Source: Hyphomicrobiales bacterium (lineage in GTDB: Bacteria; Pseudomonadota; Alphaproteobacteria; Rhizobiales; Aestuariivirgaceae). Taken from it: a stretch of DNA of 25,346 nt. Of this stretch, positions 1 through 8,043 are shown piece after piece. The notes under the pieces were generated by a model. That model did not search any database and was not told the DNA's origin. It worked only from the letters and a program-made list of their open reading frames with translations. Position 1 is the first letter of the stretch. Each line of letters starts with the position of its first letter. The position numbers and the translations under genes are program-made. The DNA is taken from the NCBI GenBank assembly GCA_013002595.1, contig JABDJG010000267.1:1-25346 (forward strand). Reading direction: 5' to 3'.

Positions 1-67
1 ATACGAGGGTACCCTATGGGTGGTTGGGCGGGGGAGCGGGCCGGTGCCGATTGAACGCGACATGGGT

Positions 68-457
68 CTAATTTCGCGCCTGCTCCAGCGCCTCGGGCGC
101 GGCAGGGGTGAGCTGGACCGACTCGCCACACCCACAGGCAGACGTCTGGTTGGGGTTCTTGAAGACAAAGCCGCTTTTCAGCGTTTCGACCTCGTAATCC
201 ATCTCGGTGCCGAGCAGGAACAGGACGGCCTTGGCATCGATCAGCAGTTTGATGCCCTTATCCTCTACGACTTCGTCGAACTTTTCAGCCTCTTCAACCC
301 AGTCCATGGTGTATTCCATGCCGGCGCAGCCGCCGTTCTTGACACCTATCCTGAGGCCGGCAATCGCCTCGTCCTTGGACGCCATGATCTCGCGCATGCG
401 CTTGGCAGCTGCATCGGTGAGGGTCATCACGGTGGGCTTGGGTCGAACTGCGGTCAT
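68..457 (-). CDS. sufA: SufA/HesB-type iron-sulfur cluster carrier
   Basis: A-type carrier of 129 residues, thought to accept Fe-S clusters from the SufBCD scaffold and pass them to apoproteins in the cytosol. The three conserved cysteines of the family are visible: Cys44 in NGGCAGMEY, and Cys108 and Cys110 in the C-terminal SACGCGES motif. The length is normal for SufA/ErpA/IscA proteins. The ATG at 457 follows an AGGA sequence about 8 nt upstream. It is the last gene of the suf operon, 48 nt after sufT. ErpA and IscA share the same motif, so the name sufA rests on operon position. I see no clear terminator in the 67 bases after its stop. Confidence 0.93.
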   Translation of the reverse strand: MTAVRPKPTVMTLTDAAAKRMREIMASKDEAIAGLRIGVKNGGCAGMEYTMDWVEEAEKFDEVVEDKGIKLLIDAKAVLFLLGTEMDYEVETLKSGFVFKNPNQTSACGCGESVQLTPAAPEALEQARN

Positions 458-505
458 TTCAATTTCCTGATCTTTCTGGCTTGCTTACGCGGCACCATTC
501 ATATT

Positions 506-931
506 TTACCACATGTTGAGGGCGACACGGGCCTCGTCTGACATACGGCTGATGTCCCATGGCGGATCGAACACCAGATTGGCGGTGCAGCTTTGTACAC
601 CCTCAACCGTTGACACGGCGTTTTCAACCCAGATCGGCATTTCACCGGCAACCGGACAACCCGGCGCGGTCAGGGTCATTTCGACCGACACATTGCGGTC
701 GTCATCGACATCGATCTTGTAAATGAGGCCGAGCTCGTAGATATCGACCGGGATCTCGGGGTCATAGACCGTCTTGATCGCGGAGATCATGTCATCTGTC
801 ATGCGGGTCAGCTCATCGGCCGGAATGGCGCTTTCCTGGGCCGCAACTGCCGGCGCTGCGTGCTCACTGGAAATATCGGGCGCAGGTGCCGGCGCACATG
901 ACTGCTCGTCGGGTTTTCTGTCTTCGTCCAT
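506..931 (-). CDS. sufT: SufT-like DUF59/MIP18 family Fe-S maturation protein
   Basis: Protein of 141 residues with a low-complexity Ala/Pro-rich head (residues 11-38) and a DUF59/MIP18 domain from about residue 40. Family signatures visible are DPEIPVDIYELGLIY (57-71), a conserved cysteine (Cys92) in TAPGCPVA, and DPPWD near the C-terminus. Relatives (SufT, and eukaryotic CIA2) assist Fe-S protein maturation; the exact step is unsettled. A GTG at 934 is also possible, but the AAGGTG sequence just upstream is better spaced for the ATG at 931. It lies between sufS and sufA, which supports the assignment. In rhizobia an equivalent gene has been called sufX. Confidence 0.88.
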   Translation of the reverse strand: MDEDRKPDEQSCAPAPAPDISSEHAAPAVAAQESAIPADELTRMTDDMISAIKTVYDPEIPVDIYELGLIYKIDVDDDRNVSVEMTLTAPGCPVAGEMPIWVENAVSTVEGVQSCTANLVFDPPWDISRMSDEARVALNMW

Positions 932-939
932 CACATCAC

Positions 940-971
940 CTTACATGAACATCTGCATCTTACATGAACAT
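940..971. repeat. 13-bp direct repeat duplicating the end of sufS
   Basis: The 13-base sequence cttacatgaacat occurs at 940-952 and again at 959-971, a period of 19. The copy at 959-971 contains the last codons and stop of sufS (Met-Phe-Met-stop on the minus strand). The other lies in the sufS-sufT spacer and repeats those codons, including TAA, just before the sufT ribosome-binding site. It looks like a small tandem slippage duplication. Confidence 0.8.
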
Positions 972-2219
972 TTGCCGGGCTTTTTCAAGGGCCTCGGCCA
1001 AACGGTCGACGTCTTCAAACGTATTATACATGCCAAATGAGGCGCGGCATGTCGAGGTTACACCAAACCGGTGCAACAAGGGTTGGGCGCAATGGGTGCC
1101 GGCGCGCACTGCAACGCCATAACGGTCGATAATCGTTGATATATCGTGAGCATGGGCGCCTTCGAGCTCGAATGAGATGATGGCGGCCTTTTCCCTGGCC
1201 TGACCGATGATTTTCAGCGCGTTGATGCCGGAAAGACGCTCGTTGGCATAATCGAGCAATTGCAGCTCGTGGGCTGTGATGTTGGCCTGGCCGACCTGCA
1301 TCATGTAGTCAAGCGAGGCACCAAGGCCAATGGCCTGGACAATTGCCGGCGTGCCGGCCTCGAACCGGTGCGGCGGCTCGGCATAGGTGACATTGTCCTC
1401 GAACACATCGAGGATCATCTCGCCACCCCCCTGATAGGGCGGCATCGCCGTCAAATGCTCAGGCTTGCCGTAGAGCACACCGATACCGGAGGGACCGTAG
1501 GTCTTGTGGCCGGTGAAAACGTAGAAATCGGCATCGAGCGCCTGGACATCGATATCAAGATGGACAGCGCCCTGGCTGCCATCGACCAGCACCGGGATAC
1601 CGCGGGCGTGGGCCATGTCGATCACCTGTTTGATCGGCACGATGGTGCCGAGCGCATTGGAGACGTGGGTCATGGCGACCATTTTAGTGCGCTCGGTCAG
1701 CAGTTTTTCGAATTCATCGATGAGGAAGTTGCCGTCGTCATCGACCGGCGACCATTTGATCACCGCCCCTGCCCGCTCGCGGTGAAAATGCCACGGCACG
1801 ATGTTGGAATGGTGCTCCATGATCGAGATGACGATCTCGTCGCCCTCACCGATGTGCATGCCGCCGAACGACTGGGCAACCAGGTTGATCGCCTCGGTGG
1901 CGTTGCGGGTAAAGATGATGTTGTCGGTCGAAGGCGCATTGAGGAACTTGCGCACGGTCTCGCGGGCGGCCTCGTAGTTGTCGGTCGCGGTGTTGGATAG
2001 GTAATGCAATCCGCGATGGACGTTGGCGTATTCATGCGCATAGGCATTGCGCACCGCATCGAGCATGGCCTGCGGTTTTTGCGCCGAGGCGCCATTGTCG
2101 AGATAGGTCAGCGGCTTGCCATAGACCTCGCGCGCCAGGATCGGAAAATCTGCACGAATGGCCTCGACGTCGTATATCAGCTGGGCTTGGTCCGGTTTGA
2201 TGATTGTCTCAATCGTCAT
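960..2219 (-). CDS. sufS: Class II cysteine desulfurase SufS
   Basis: PLP-dependent enzyme that removes sulfur from L-cysteine as a protein persulfide and gives it to the SufBCD scaffold. At 419 residues the length is typical. The PLP lysine is Lys239 in FTGHKTYGPSG. The catalytic Cys377 lies in RAGTHCAQP, the class II (SufS/CsdA) form of the active-site loop. The MEHHSN segment (134-139) is also typical. A longer reading from a TTG at 2321 would add 34 residues that read as out-of-frame VOC gene; the ATG at 2219, with GGAG 10 nt upstream, is far better. It overlaps the VOC gene by 11 nt, suggesting translational coupling. No sufE or sufU gene is present in this window. Confidence 0.95.
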   Translation of the reverse strand: MTIETIIKPDQAQLIYDVEAIRADFPILAREVYGKPLTYLDNGASAQKPQAMLDAVRNAYAHEYANVHRGLHYLSNTATDNYEAARETVRKFLNAPSTDNIIFTRNATEAINLVAQSFGGMHIGEGDEIVISIMEHHSNIVPWHFHRERAGAVIKWSPVDDDGNFLIDEFEKLLTERTKMVAMTHVSNALGTIVPIKQVIDMAHARGIPVLVDGSQGAVHLDIDVQALDADFYVFTGHKTYGPSGIGVLYGKPEHLTAMPPYQGGGEMILDVFEDNVTYAEPPHRFEAGTPAIVQAIGLGASLDYMMQVGQANITAHELQLLDYANERLSGINALKIIGQAREKAAIISFELEGAHAHDISTIIDRYGVAVRAGTHCAQPLLHRFGVTSTCRASFGMYNTFEDVDRLAEALEKARQMFM

Positions 2220-2589
2220 AGGAAATGAACTCCATGAGCGAGCCGTCGGGGTCGCGAAAATAAATGCTTTTACCAGTATCGCAGGCGCCTTCGCGTTCGA
2301 CCGGGCCCAATTCGATTTCAATGCCGTGCTCTTTCAGGTGTGCAGCGGCCTCGGCAATCGGGCCGTGCCAGCGGAAACAGATGTCGCTGTTGCCGGGCAT
2401 GACCGGGGTTTTGGCGACCGGGTGGCCGATCTGGTTGGGGCCGTGGCAGTTGAGCTGCTGGCTTCCAAAGCGGAAGGCATAGCCGTTGCCGCGCGGCACG
2501 GCGGTGGCACCGATCACATTGACATAGAAATCCCTTGCGACGTCCCAGTCGGAGACGTGTATGACGCAATGATCAATCGTGACCGGCAT
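2209..2589 (-). CDS. VOC (glyoxalase-fold) family protein inside the suf operon
   Basis: Protein of 126 residues with the two beta-alpha-beta-beta-beta halves of the vicinal oxygen chelate superfamily. The N-terminal half opens with IDHCVIHVSDWDVARDFYV and the C-terminal half ends with FRDPDGSLMEFISYD, the usual FxDPxGxxxE signature. His7 and the Glu of LMEF are plausible metal ligands. It resembles small single-domain VOC proteins often annotated as glyoxalase or 'virulence protein' (STM3117-like), but the substrate cannot be read from the sequence. The gene starts 5 nt after sufD and overlaps sufS by 11 nt, so it is co-transcribed with the Fe-S genes. It is not a standard suf gene. Confidence 0.88.
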   Translation of the reverse strand: MPVTIDHCVIHVSDWDVARDFYVNVIGATAVPRGNGYAFRFGSQQLNCHGPNQIGHPVAKTPVMPGNSDICFRWHGPIAEAAAHLKEHGIEIELGPVEREGACDTGKSIYFRDPDGSLMEFISYDD

Positions 2590-2594
2590 GACCG

Positions 2595-3866
2595 CTACCT
2601 TGCCGCGAGCCAGCTGTCGGCGAGGTCTTTGAGGACGTCGCGGACGGCTTCATTGTCAACGTCATCGAAGCTTTCGGCTACAAAGGCCGAGATCAGCATG
2701 GACTTTGCCTTTTTTTCGGGAATGCCACGGGCGCGCAGATAGAACAGCAGGTTCTCATCAAGATCGCCGGACGTTGCGCCGTGACCGCACACGACGTCGT
2801 CAGCGTAGATTTCCAACTCCGGCTTGGCATCGAACTCGGCCGTCGGTGACAGGAGTAATGCATGGCTCGACTGCTTGCCATCGGTTTTTTGGGCATCCTG
2901 GCGGACGATCACCTTGCCCTGGAAGATGCCGCGGGCTTCGTCGTCCATGACGCATTTGAAGAGCTCACGGCTGACGCAATTAGGCACCTTGTGGTCGACA
3001 ACCAGGCGGGTGTCGTTGTGCTGTTTGCGGTTCAGCAAAAAGGCCCCGGAGACCGTCGCATCGGTGTGCTCGCCGTTGAAGGTAATGAACCCCTGCTGGC
3101 GGGTTGTGGCCGAACCCATGGTGAGCGTGAAGTCCTGCAATTTTGCCTCGGCGCCAAGATCGGCCTTGAGGTTCGACAGGTGATAGCTGGCAGCGCCCTC
3201 CATCTGCAGTTTGACGCGGTCGAGACGGGCGCCGTTGCCGAGGCGCACTTCGGTGACGGAATTGCTGACATAGGCATCATGGCCGCCCATGTGGGTTTCA
3301 AAGACGGTCGCAGAGGCGCCGTCTTCCAGCTCGATGACATTGCGGGTGGTAAAGGTTGCCTCCGCCCGGCTCGAGTTGATGAAGACCAGCTCGAGCGGGG
3401 CATCGGCGTTGCTGCCCGCCTTGATGCGGATGAAAGCGCCATCGGTGACATAGGCGCGGTTGAGGCCATCAATCGGATCGGCTGCGGTCTCGCCGATCGG
3501 CAAGGCAGACGAGGCCGTGCTCAGCGCTGTCACCTCGACATCACCGCTGGCCGGCAGCTGTGAACGGCCGGCATCGTATTCGCCGTTGACGAAGGTCAGG
3601 TGGCCACGGGCAATGTCCTTGAGCGGGCATTTTGCGGCCAGCGCATCGATATCACCGACCGCGCCACCCTTGGCCGGCGGGTAGGCCTTGCCGATCAGCT
3701 GGCGCAGGTCGGTCCACTTCCAGTCTTCCATGCGCCGGTGCGGCAGGCCGGTGACGGCAAAGGCGTCAAAGCCCTTCTGGCGTTCAGCGGCAAGCCAGTC
3801 GCCGCCGGCATCAAAGCCTTCCAGATAGGCCGTTTCGGCCGCGGTCTTTTGGGTTGCAATGGCCAT
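2595..3866 (-). CDS. sufD: SufD, scaffold subunit of the SufBCD complex
   Basis: Protein of 423 residues, the usual SufD length. The SufBD core fold (beta-helix) occupies roughly residues 140-390. The C-terminal motif VVCGHGATSG holds Cys360 and His362; the equivalent His of E. coli SufD is needed for cluster assembly at the SufB-SufD interface. The C-terminal helical part (LFYLRARGIPEKKAKSMLISAFVAE) is typical. The N-terminal region (1-130) is the more variable helical domain. Its ATG shares one base with the sufC stop codon (TGATG), so translation is probably coupled. It acts with SufB and the SufC ATPase in the cytosol. Confidence 0.95.
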   Translation of the reverse strand: MAIATQKTAAETAYLEGFDAGGDWLAAERQKGFDAFAVTGLPHRRMEDWKWTDLRQLIGKAYPPAKGGAVGDIDALAAKCPLKDIARGHLTFVNGEYDAGRSQLPASGDVEVTALSTASSALPIGETAADPIDGLNRAYVTDGAFIRIKAGSNADAPLELVFINSSRAEATFTTRNVIELEDGASATVFETHMGGHDAYVSNSVTEVRLGNGARLDRVKLQMEGAASYHLSNLKADLGAEAKLQDFTLTMGSATTRQQGFITFNGEHTDATVSGAFLLNRKQHNDTRLVVDHKVPNCVSRELFKCVMDDEARGIFQGKVIVRQDAQKTDGKQSSHALLLSPTAEFDAKPELEIYADDVVCGHGATSGDLDENLLFYLRARGIPEKKAKSMLISAFVAESFDDVDNEAVRDVLKDLADSWLAAR

Positions 3867-4621
3867 CAGGCAGCCTCATCGGAATAGTTGGCGTAACCGT
3901 CTTTTTCCAGCTCTTGCGCCAGCTCCTTGCCGCCTGATTTGACGATGCGGCCCTTGGACAACACGTGCACATGATCCGGCACGATGTAATCGAGCAGGCG
4001 CTGATAATGGGTGATGACCACCATGGCGCGGTCGGGCGAGCGCAATGCATTGACGCCCTCGGCAACGACCCTCAGGGCATCGATATCAAGGCCGGAATCA
4101 GTCTCATCGAGAATGCAAAGGCTCGGCTCAAGCACGGCCATCTGAAGGATTTCCGCACGCTTTTTCTCACCGCCGGAAAAACCGACGTTGACCGGGCGCT
4201 TGAGCATATCCTGGTTCACTTTCAAGGTCTCGGCCCTGGACTTGACCAACCGCATGAAGTCAGGGGTCGACAGTTCGCCCTCACCGCGCGCCAGGCGCTG
4301 CGAGTTGAGCGCAACTTTCAGAAACTGCATGGTGGCAACGCCGGGAATCTCGATCGGATACTGAAAGGCAAGGAAGACACCTTCAGCGGCCCGTTCATCG
4401 GGCGCCATTTCGAGCAGGTCCTTGCCCATGTAGGTCACCGACCCGTCGGTGACTTCGTAGCCGTCCTTGCCAGCCAGCACATAGGACAGCGTTGACTTGC
4501 CCGAGCCGTTCGGCCCCATGATGGCATGCACCTCACCGGCATTAACGGTGAGATCAACGCCATTGAGGATCGCCTTGTTGTCTTCTTCCACAGAGACATG
4601 GAGGTTCTTGATTTCAAGCAT
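3866..4621 (-). CDS. sufC: SufC, ABC-type ATPase of the SufBCD complex
   Basis: Soluble ABC ATPase of 251 residues that powers conformational change in SufBCD. All nucleotide-binding motifs are present: Walker A GPNGSGKST (36-44), Q-loop Gln87 in AFQYP, signature FSGGEKKR (148-155), Walker B LCILDE (Asp172, Glu173), and H-loop His205. Signature plus D-loop ETDSGLD is characteristic of SufC rather than transporter ATPases. The ATG at 4621 follows a GAGAAG sequence. It is separated from sufB by 119 nt that hold an inverted repeat pair, the longest spacer in the operon. Confidence 0.96.
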   Translation of the reverse strand: MLEIKNLHVSVEEDNKAILNGVDLTVNAGEVHAIMGPNGSGKSTLSYVLAGKDGYEVTDGSVTYMGKDLLEMAPDERAAEGVFLAFQYPIEIPGVATMQFLKVALNSQRLARGEGELSTPDFMRLVKSRAETLKVNQDMLKRPVNVGFSGGEKKRAEILQMAVLEPSLCILDETDSGLDIDALRVVAEGVNALRSPDRAMVVITHYQRLLDYIVPDHVHVLSKGRIVKSGGKELAQELEKDGYANYSDEAA

Positions 4622-4650
4622 TTATCTTCTCGTTCTTTCGTTTTCTTTAC

Positions 4651-4730
4651 GTCATTGTGGCGAAAGCCGGAAACCAGCCACGCCAACTATCAGGTTGAAT
4701 TCTTCGGTCCCGGCCTTCGCCGGGATGGCC
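4651..4730. repeat. REP-like inverted repeat pair in the sufB-sufC spacer
   Basis: Two related arms lie in opposite orientation, at about 4653-4675 and 4707-4728. Read in the same direction they share the core ggcgaa, one or two bases, then gccgg, with flanking cat and cc matches. The right arm alone holds a perfect 6-bp stem, cccggc/gccggg (4709-4714 and 4719-4724), with a 4-base loop. The pattern resembles the palindromic intergenic repeats (core around gcgaaagccgg) common in alphaproteobacteria. In the transcript it could fold into a long stem-loop between sufB and sufC. Only one such pair is in the window. Confidence 0.6.
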
Positions 4731-4740
4731 CTCTTGCGGA

Positions 4741-6210
4741 CTAGCCGACGCTACCCTCCAGGCTGATGCCGATGAGGCGCTGGGTTTCGGCCATGAACTC
4801 CATCGGGAGCTGCTGGATAACGTCGCGCACAAAGCCGTTGACGATCAGGGCGACCGCTTCTTCCTCGTTGAGGCCGCGGGCCTGGCAATAGAACATCTGG
4901 TCATCGGAGATCTTCGATGTCGTTGCCTCGTGTTCGAATTGGGCAGTCGATGTCTTGGCCTCGATATAGGGCACCGTGTGGGCACCGCATCTGTCGCCGA
5001 TCAGCAAGCTGTCACACTGGGTGAAGTTGCGCGCGTTGGTGGCCTTCCGGTGCGCCGAGACAAGGCCGCGATAGGTGTTGTCGGAGCGCCCGGCGGCAAT
5101 GCCCTTTGAGATGATGCGGCTCGATGAATTCTTGCCGAGGTGGATCATCTTGGTGCCTGAATCGACCTGCTGCTTGCCGTTGGAAATGGCGATTGAATAG
5201 AACTCGCCGCGCGAGTTGTCGCCGCGCAGGATGCAGCTGGGATATTTCCAGGTGATCGCCGAACCGGTCTCGACCTGGGTCCAGGAGACCTTGGAGTGAT
5301 GGCCACGGCAGTCGGCCCGCTTGGTGACGAAGTTGTAGATGCCACCCTTACCTTCACTATCGCCCGGATACCAGTTCTGCACGGTCGAATACTTGATTTC
5401 GGCATCATCAAGCGCAACCAGTTCAACGACGGCGGCATGGAGCTGGTTCTCATCGCGCATCGGCGCGGTGCAACCTTCCAGGTAGCTGACATACGAGCCC
5501 TTGTCGGCAATGATCAGGGTGCGCTCGAACTGACCGGTGTTCTTTTCGTTGATGCGGAAATAGGTCGACAATTCCATCGGGCACCGCACACCCTCGGGGA
5601 TGTAGACGAAGGATCCATCGGAAAACACCGCTGAATTGAGCGCGGCATAAAAGTTGTCGGCCTGCGGCACAACCGAGCCGAGGTATTTCTTGACCAGCTC
5701 GGGATGCTCGCGAACGGCTTCTGAAATCGGGCAGAATATGACGCCGGCCTTGGCAAGTTCTTCCTTGAACGTGGTGACAACCGAAACACTGTCGAAGACG
5801 GCATCAACGGCCACGCGGGCACCTTCAACACCGGCGAGCACTTCCTGCTCTTTCAGCGGGATGCCGAGCTTTTCATAAGTGCGCAGCAGTTCCGGATCGA
5901 CTTCGTCGAGGCTTTTCGGGCCATCGCCCTGAACCTTTGGTGCGGCATAGTAATAAAGATCCTCAAAATCGATCTTGGGATAATCGACCTTGGCCCAGGT
6001 CGGCTCGGTCATCTGGCGCCAACGGGCATAGGCCTCAAGACGCCATTCCAGCATCCAATCGGGCTCGCCCTTCTTGGCCGAGATGAACTTGACGATATCC
6101 TCATTGAGACCCTTTGGCGCCAACTCGGATTCAAGCTCGGTCTCAAAGCCGTACTTGTACTTGTCGACCTCGATTTCGCGAACGCGTTCGATTGTTTCAA
6201 CGTCTGCCAC
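4741..6210 (-). CDS. sufB: SufB, Fe-S cluster scaffold subunit
   Basis: Protein of 489 residues, normal for SufB. It is the subunit on which sulfur is received and the cluster is built with SufD and SufC. Conserved parts include PEGVRCPMELSTYFRIN (205-221), the QNWYPGD region (278-284) and the C-terminal QCDSLLIGDRCGAH (398-411) and FEHEATTSKI (425-434) segments. By spacing, Cys399 and Glu426-His427-Glu428 match E. coli Cys405 and the 432-434 triad. The start is a GTG at 6210 preceded by purine-rich sequence with GGAAAGAGAG; no nearby ATG fits the family N-terminus. It lies 66 nt after the class I cysteine desulfurase gene. Confidence 0.96.
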   Translation of the reverse strand: MADVETIERVREIEVDKYKYGFETELESELAPKGLNEDIVKFISAKKGEPDWMLEWRLEAYARWRQMTEPTWAKVDYPKIDFEDLYYYAAPKVQGDGPKSLDEVDPELLRTYEKLGIPLKEQEVLAGVEGARVAVDAVFDSVSVVTTFKEELAKAGVIFCPISEAVREHPELVKKYLGSVVPQADNFYAALNSAVFSDGSFVYIPEGVRCPMELSTYFRINEKNTGQFERTLIIADKGSYVSYLEGCTAPMRDENQLHAAVVELVALDDAEIKYSTVQNWYPGDSEGKGGIYNFVTKRADCRGHHSKVSWTQVETGSAITWKYPSCILRGDNSRGEFYSIAISNGKQQVDSGTKMIHLGKNSSSRIISKGIAAGRSDNTYRGLVSAHRKATNARNFTQCDSLLIGDRCGAHTVPYIEAKTSTAQFEHEATTSKISDDQMFYCQARGLNEEEAVALIVNGFVRDVIQQLPMEFMAETQRLIGISLEGSVG

Positions 6211-6276
6211 TTGCCTGCTCTCTTTCCTTTTAGTCTTCTGTCTCTAAAACGTAACTTGTGCTGCGTTGGTTCAGTG

Positions 6277-7398
6277 TCATGCTGCCGGGCGTGCCCGATG
6301 CCGCTCGATAAGGCGATGCCAGACGGCAATGAAGCGATCGACATCGTCTTGTGTCGTGGTCCAGCCAAGGCTGACCCGAATTGCGCATTGGGCGAGACCG
6401 GGTGCAATGCCCATGGCGGCGAGCACCGGCGATGCAGCGACCTTGCCGGACGAGCATGCCGAGCCTGAAGACACCGCGATGCCCTCCAGATCACCGGCGA
6501 TCAAAGTTGTGTCAGCCGCCATGCCCTCGATGGCAAAGCAGCATGTGTTCGGCAACCGCTCCGCGCCATCGGCAAATACCGTCAAACCGGGCGCTTCGGC
6601 CTGCAATGCTGATTCAAGCCGGTCGCGCAACTGCTTGATATTGGGGTCCAATCGGCTGGCGACAGCGATCGCGGCGCCGAGACCGGCGATGGCGGCAACA
6701 TTTTCAGTACCCGGCCGGCGGCGTAATTCCTGACCGCCGCCGTGGGTGGTTGCGGCAAGCTCCAGGCCTTCGCGTACGAGCAATGCGCCGGCGCCTTGCG
6801 GCCCGCCGAACTTGTGGCCGGTGACGGTGAGCATATCGATGCCCAGAAGAGGCCAGCGCACCGGTATCTTGCCGACGGCCTGTACCGCATCACAATGAAC
6901 CAGGGCGCCGTGGCGACCTGCGATATCGGCGACCTCGGCGACCGGCTGAATGGCGCCGGTCTCGTTATTGGCCAGCATGACGCTGACGAGGCTGGTGCCC
7001 TCGGCTTGTCTCAAGGCCTGCCCCAGCGCCTCAAGGTCGATAACGCCGTTGCCGTCGGCCGGCACGGTCGCCACCGGCTTGCCGGTTGCCCTGGCTGCTT
7101 CTGCGACACACGGATGTTCAATTGCCGACAGGACCAGGCTGTCCACCGATGATCCCTTGATGGCAAGATTGTTGGCCTCGGTGCCGCCCGAGGTAAAAGT
7201 GATCATGTCGCGCTTGCAGCCCAGCGCCGCGGCAACCTGATCGCGAGCGGTCTCCAGGATGGCGCGGGCTTTGCGGCCTTCGGCATGGACCGATGAGGCG
7301 TTGGACGGGTTATCCAGCACAGCCAGCATCGCCTGCCGCGCCTCGGGGCGCAGCGGCGATGTCGCGTTGTGGTCGAGATATGTCCGCCGGCTTGTCAT
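6277..7398 (-). CDS. Class I (IscS/NifS-type) cysteine desulfurase
   Basis: PLP enzyme of 373 residues. The PLP lysine is Lys196 in TVTGHKFGGPQGAG and the catalytic Cys315 sits in SSGSACSSGKV, the long mobile-loop form of the IscS/NifS group. This is distinct from the SufS in the same operon. The N-terminus (YLDHNATSPLRP) and HPCV are family-typical. The ATG overlaps the iscR stop by 4 nt (ATGA), so the two are translationally coupled. Alphaproteobacterial suf operons often carry this second desulfurase after iscR or before sufB; it may supply sulfur to SufBCD or to other thiolation pathways such as tRNA. Annotators may call it IscS, NifS or SufS2, so I leave the symbol blank. Confidence 0.92.
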   Translation of the reverse strand: MTSRRTYLDHNATSPLRPEARQAMLAVLDNPSNASSVHAEGRKARAILETARDQVAAALGCKRDMITFTSGGTEANNLAIKGSSVDSLVLSAIEHPCVAEAARATGKPVATVPADGNGVIDLEALGQALRQAEGTSLVSVMLANNETGAIQPVAEVADIAGRHGALVHCDAVQAVGKIPVRWPLLGIDMLTVTGHKFGGPQGAGALLVREGLELAATTHGGGQELRRRPGTENVAAIAGLGAAIAVASRLDPNIKQLRDRLESALQAEAPGLTVFADGAERLPNTCCFAIEGMAADTTLIAGDLEGIAVSSGSACSSGKVAASPVLAAMGIAPGLAQCAIRVSLGWTTTQDDVDRFIAVWHRLIERHRARPAA

Positions 7399-7874
7399 GA
7401 TACATTGGTCATCGGGCTGGCCGGGTGGCTCTTGGCGCGGCGCACGCTGGCGGCAAGCGCCAGATTGCGCCGTTCAACGACATCGGCAAGCGTGATTGAG
7501 GCAAGAAAACCGTAGATCTGGCGGCCAAGCGCTGCCCAGAGTTCATGCGTGATGCATTTGTCGCCTCCAACGCAGCCCATGACGGCATCGCCATCCTGGC
7601 AGCGGGTGACCTGAAGCGGCTCGTCGACAGCAGATACGACGTCGGCAATCCAGATATCGCTGGCAGCGGTCGCCAGGCGATAACCACCGCCCGGGCCGCG
7701 CACGCTGTCCACAAGACCGGCCCGCTTGAGTTTGGCAAACAGCTGTTCAAGATAATCCTGGCTGATGTCCTGGCGTTCGGAAATCTCGGCCAGCGCGATG
7801 GGCTGTTCATGGACCCGGCAGGCAATGTCGGCCATCGCCATCACGGCATATCTGCCCTTGGTCGATAACTTCAT
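7395..7874 (-). CDS. iscR: IscR-type Rrf2 family transcriptional regulator
   Basis: Rrf2-family regulator of 159 residues with an N-terminal winged helix-turn-helix (MKLSTKGRYAVMAMADIA; recognition region about 28-65). Cluster ligands are visible: Cys92, Cys101 and Cys107, with His110 in CITHELW, aligning with E. coli IscR Cys92/98/104 and His107. The first gap is C-x8-C instead of C-x5-C. That favours IscR over RirA or NsrR by context and motif. A TTG at 7919 would extend it, but GGAGG at 7884-7888 sits 9 nt before the ATG at 7874, which matches the family start. It heads the suf operon behind a promoter with an IscR-like site, implying autoregulation by its own [2Fe-2S] form. Confidence 0.92.
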   Translation of the reverse strand: MKLSTKGRYAVMAMADIACRVHEQPIALAEISERQDISQDYLEQLFAKLKRAGLVDSVRGPGGGYRLATAASDIWIADVVSAVDEPLQVTRCQDGDAVMGCVGGDKCITHELWAALGRQIYGFLASITLADVVERRNLALAASVRRAKSHPASPMTNVS

Positions 7875-7883
7875 GGCTGAAAT

Positions 7884-7888
7884 CCTCC
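7884..7888 (-). promoter_or_regulatory. Shine-Dalgarno site that fixes the iscR start
   Basis: GGAGG on the minus strand, 9 nt before the ATG at 7874. It decides for this start over the upstream TTG at 7919. Four bases upstream of it lies a perfect 6-bp stem (GCATCG/CGATGC, 7893-7912) with an 8-base loop. Confidence 0.8.
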
Positions 7889-8043
7889 GTTCGCATCGAA
7901 TCTTACCGATGCTCTTCAATCGCCCGTTGCCCGCATAAATGCTGACTTTTTAAGCACGTTGAAAAGACAACCCTTGCAATTTCCATTCGCTGTTGTGTAT
8001 GAGGCGCGGTAGCTGAACTCACGCGCATCGCAAGGACACGTAC

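Noticed and set aside
6..15. agggtaccct palindrome beyond sufA as the operon terminator
   Set aside because: It is only 10 bp, has no loop or T-run, and lies at the window edge.
20..541. 173-residue plus-strand open frame over sufA
   Set aside because: It runs antisense to sufA, which has all its conserved cysteines. No family resemblance or ribosome site.
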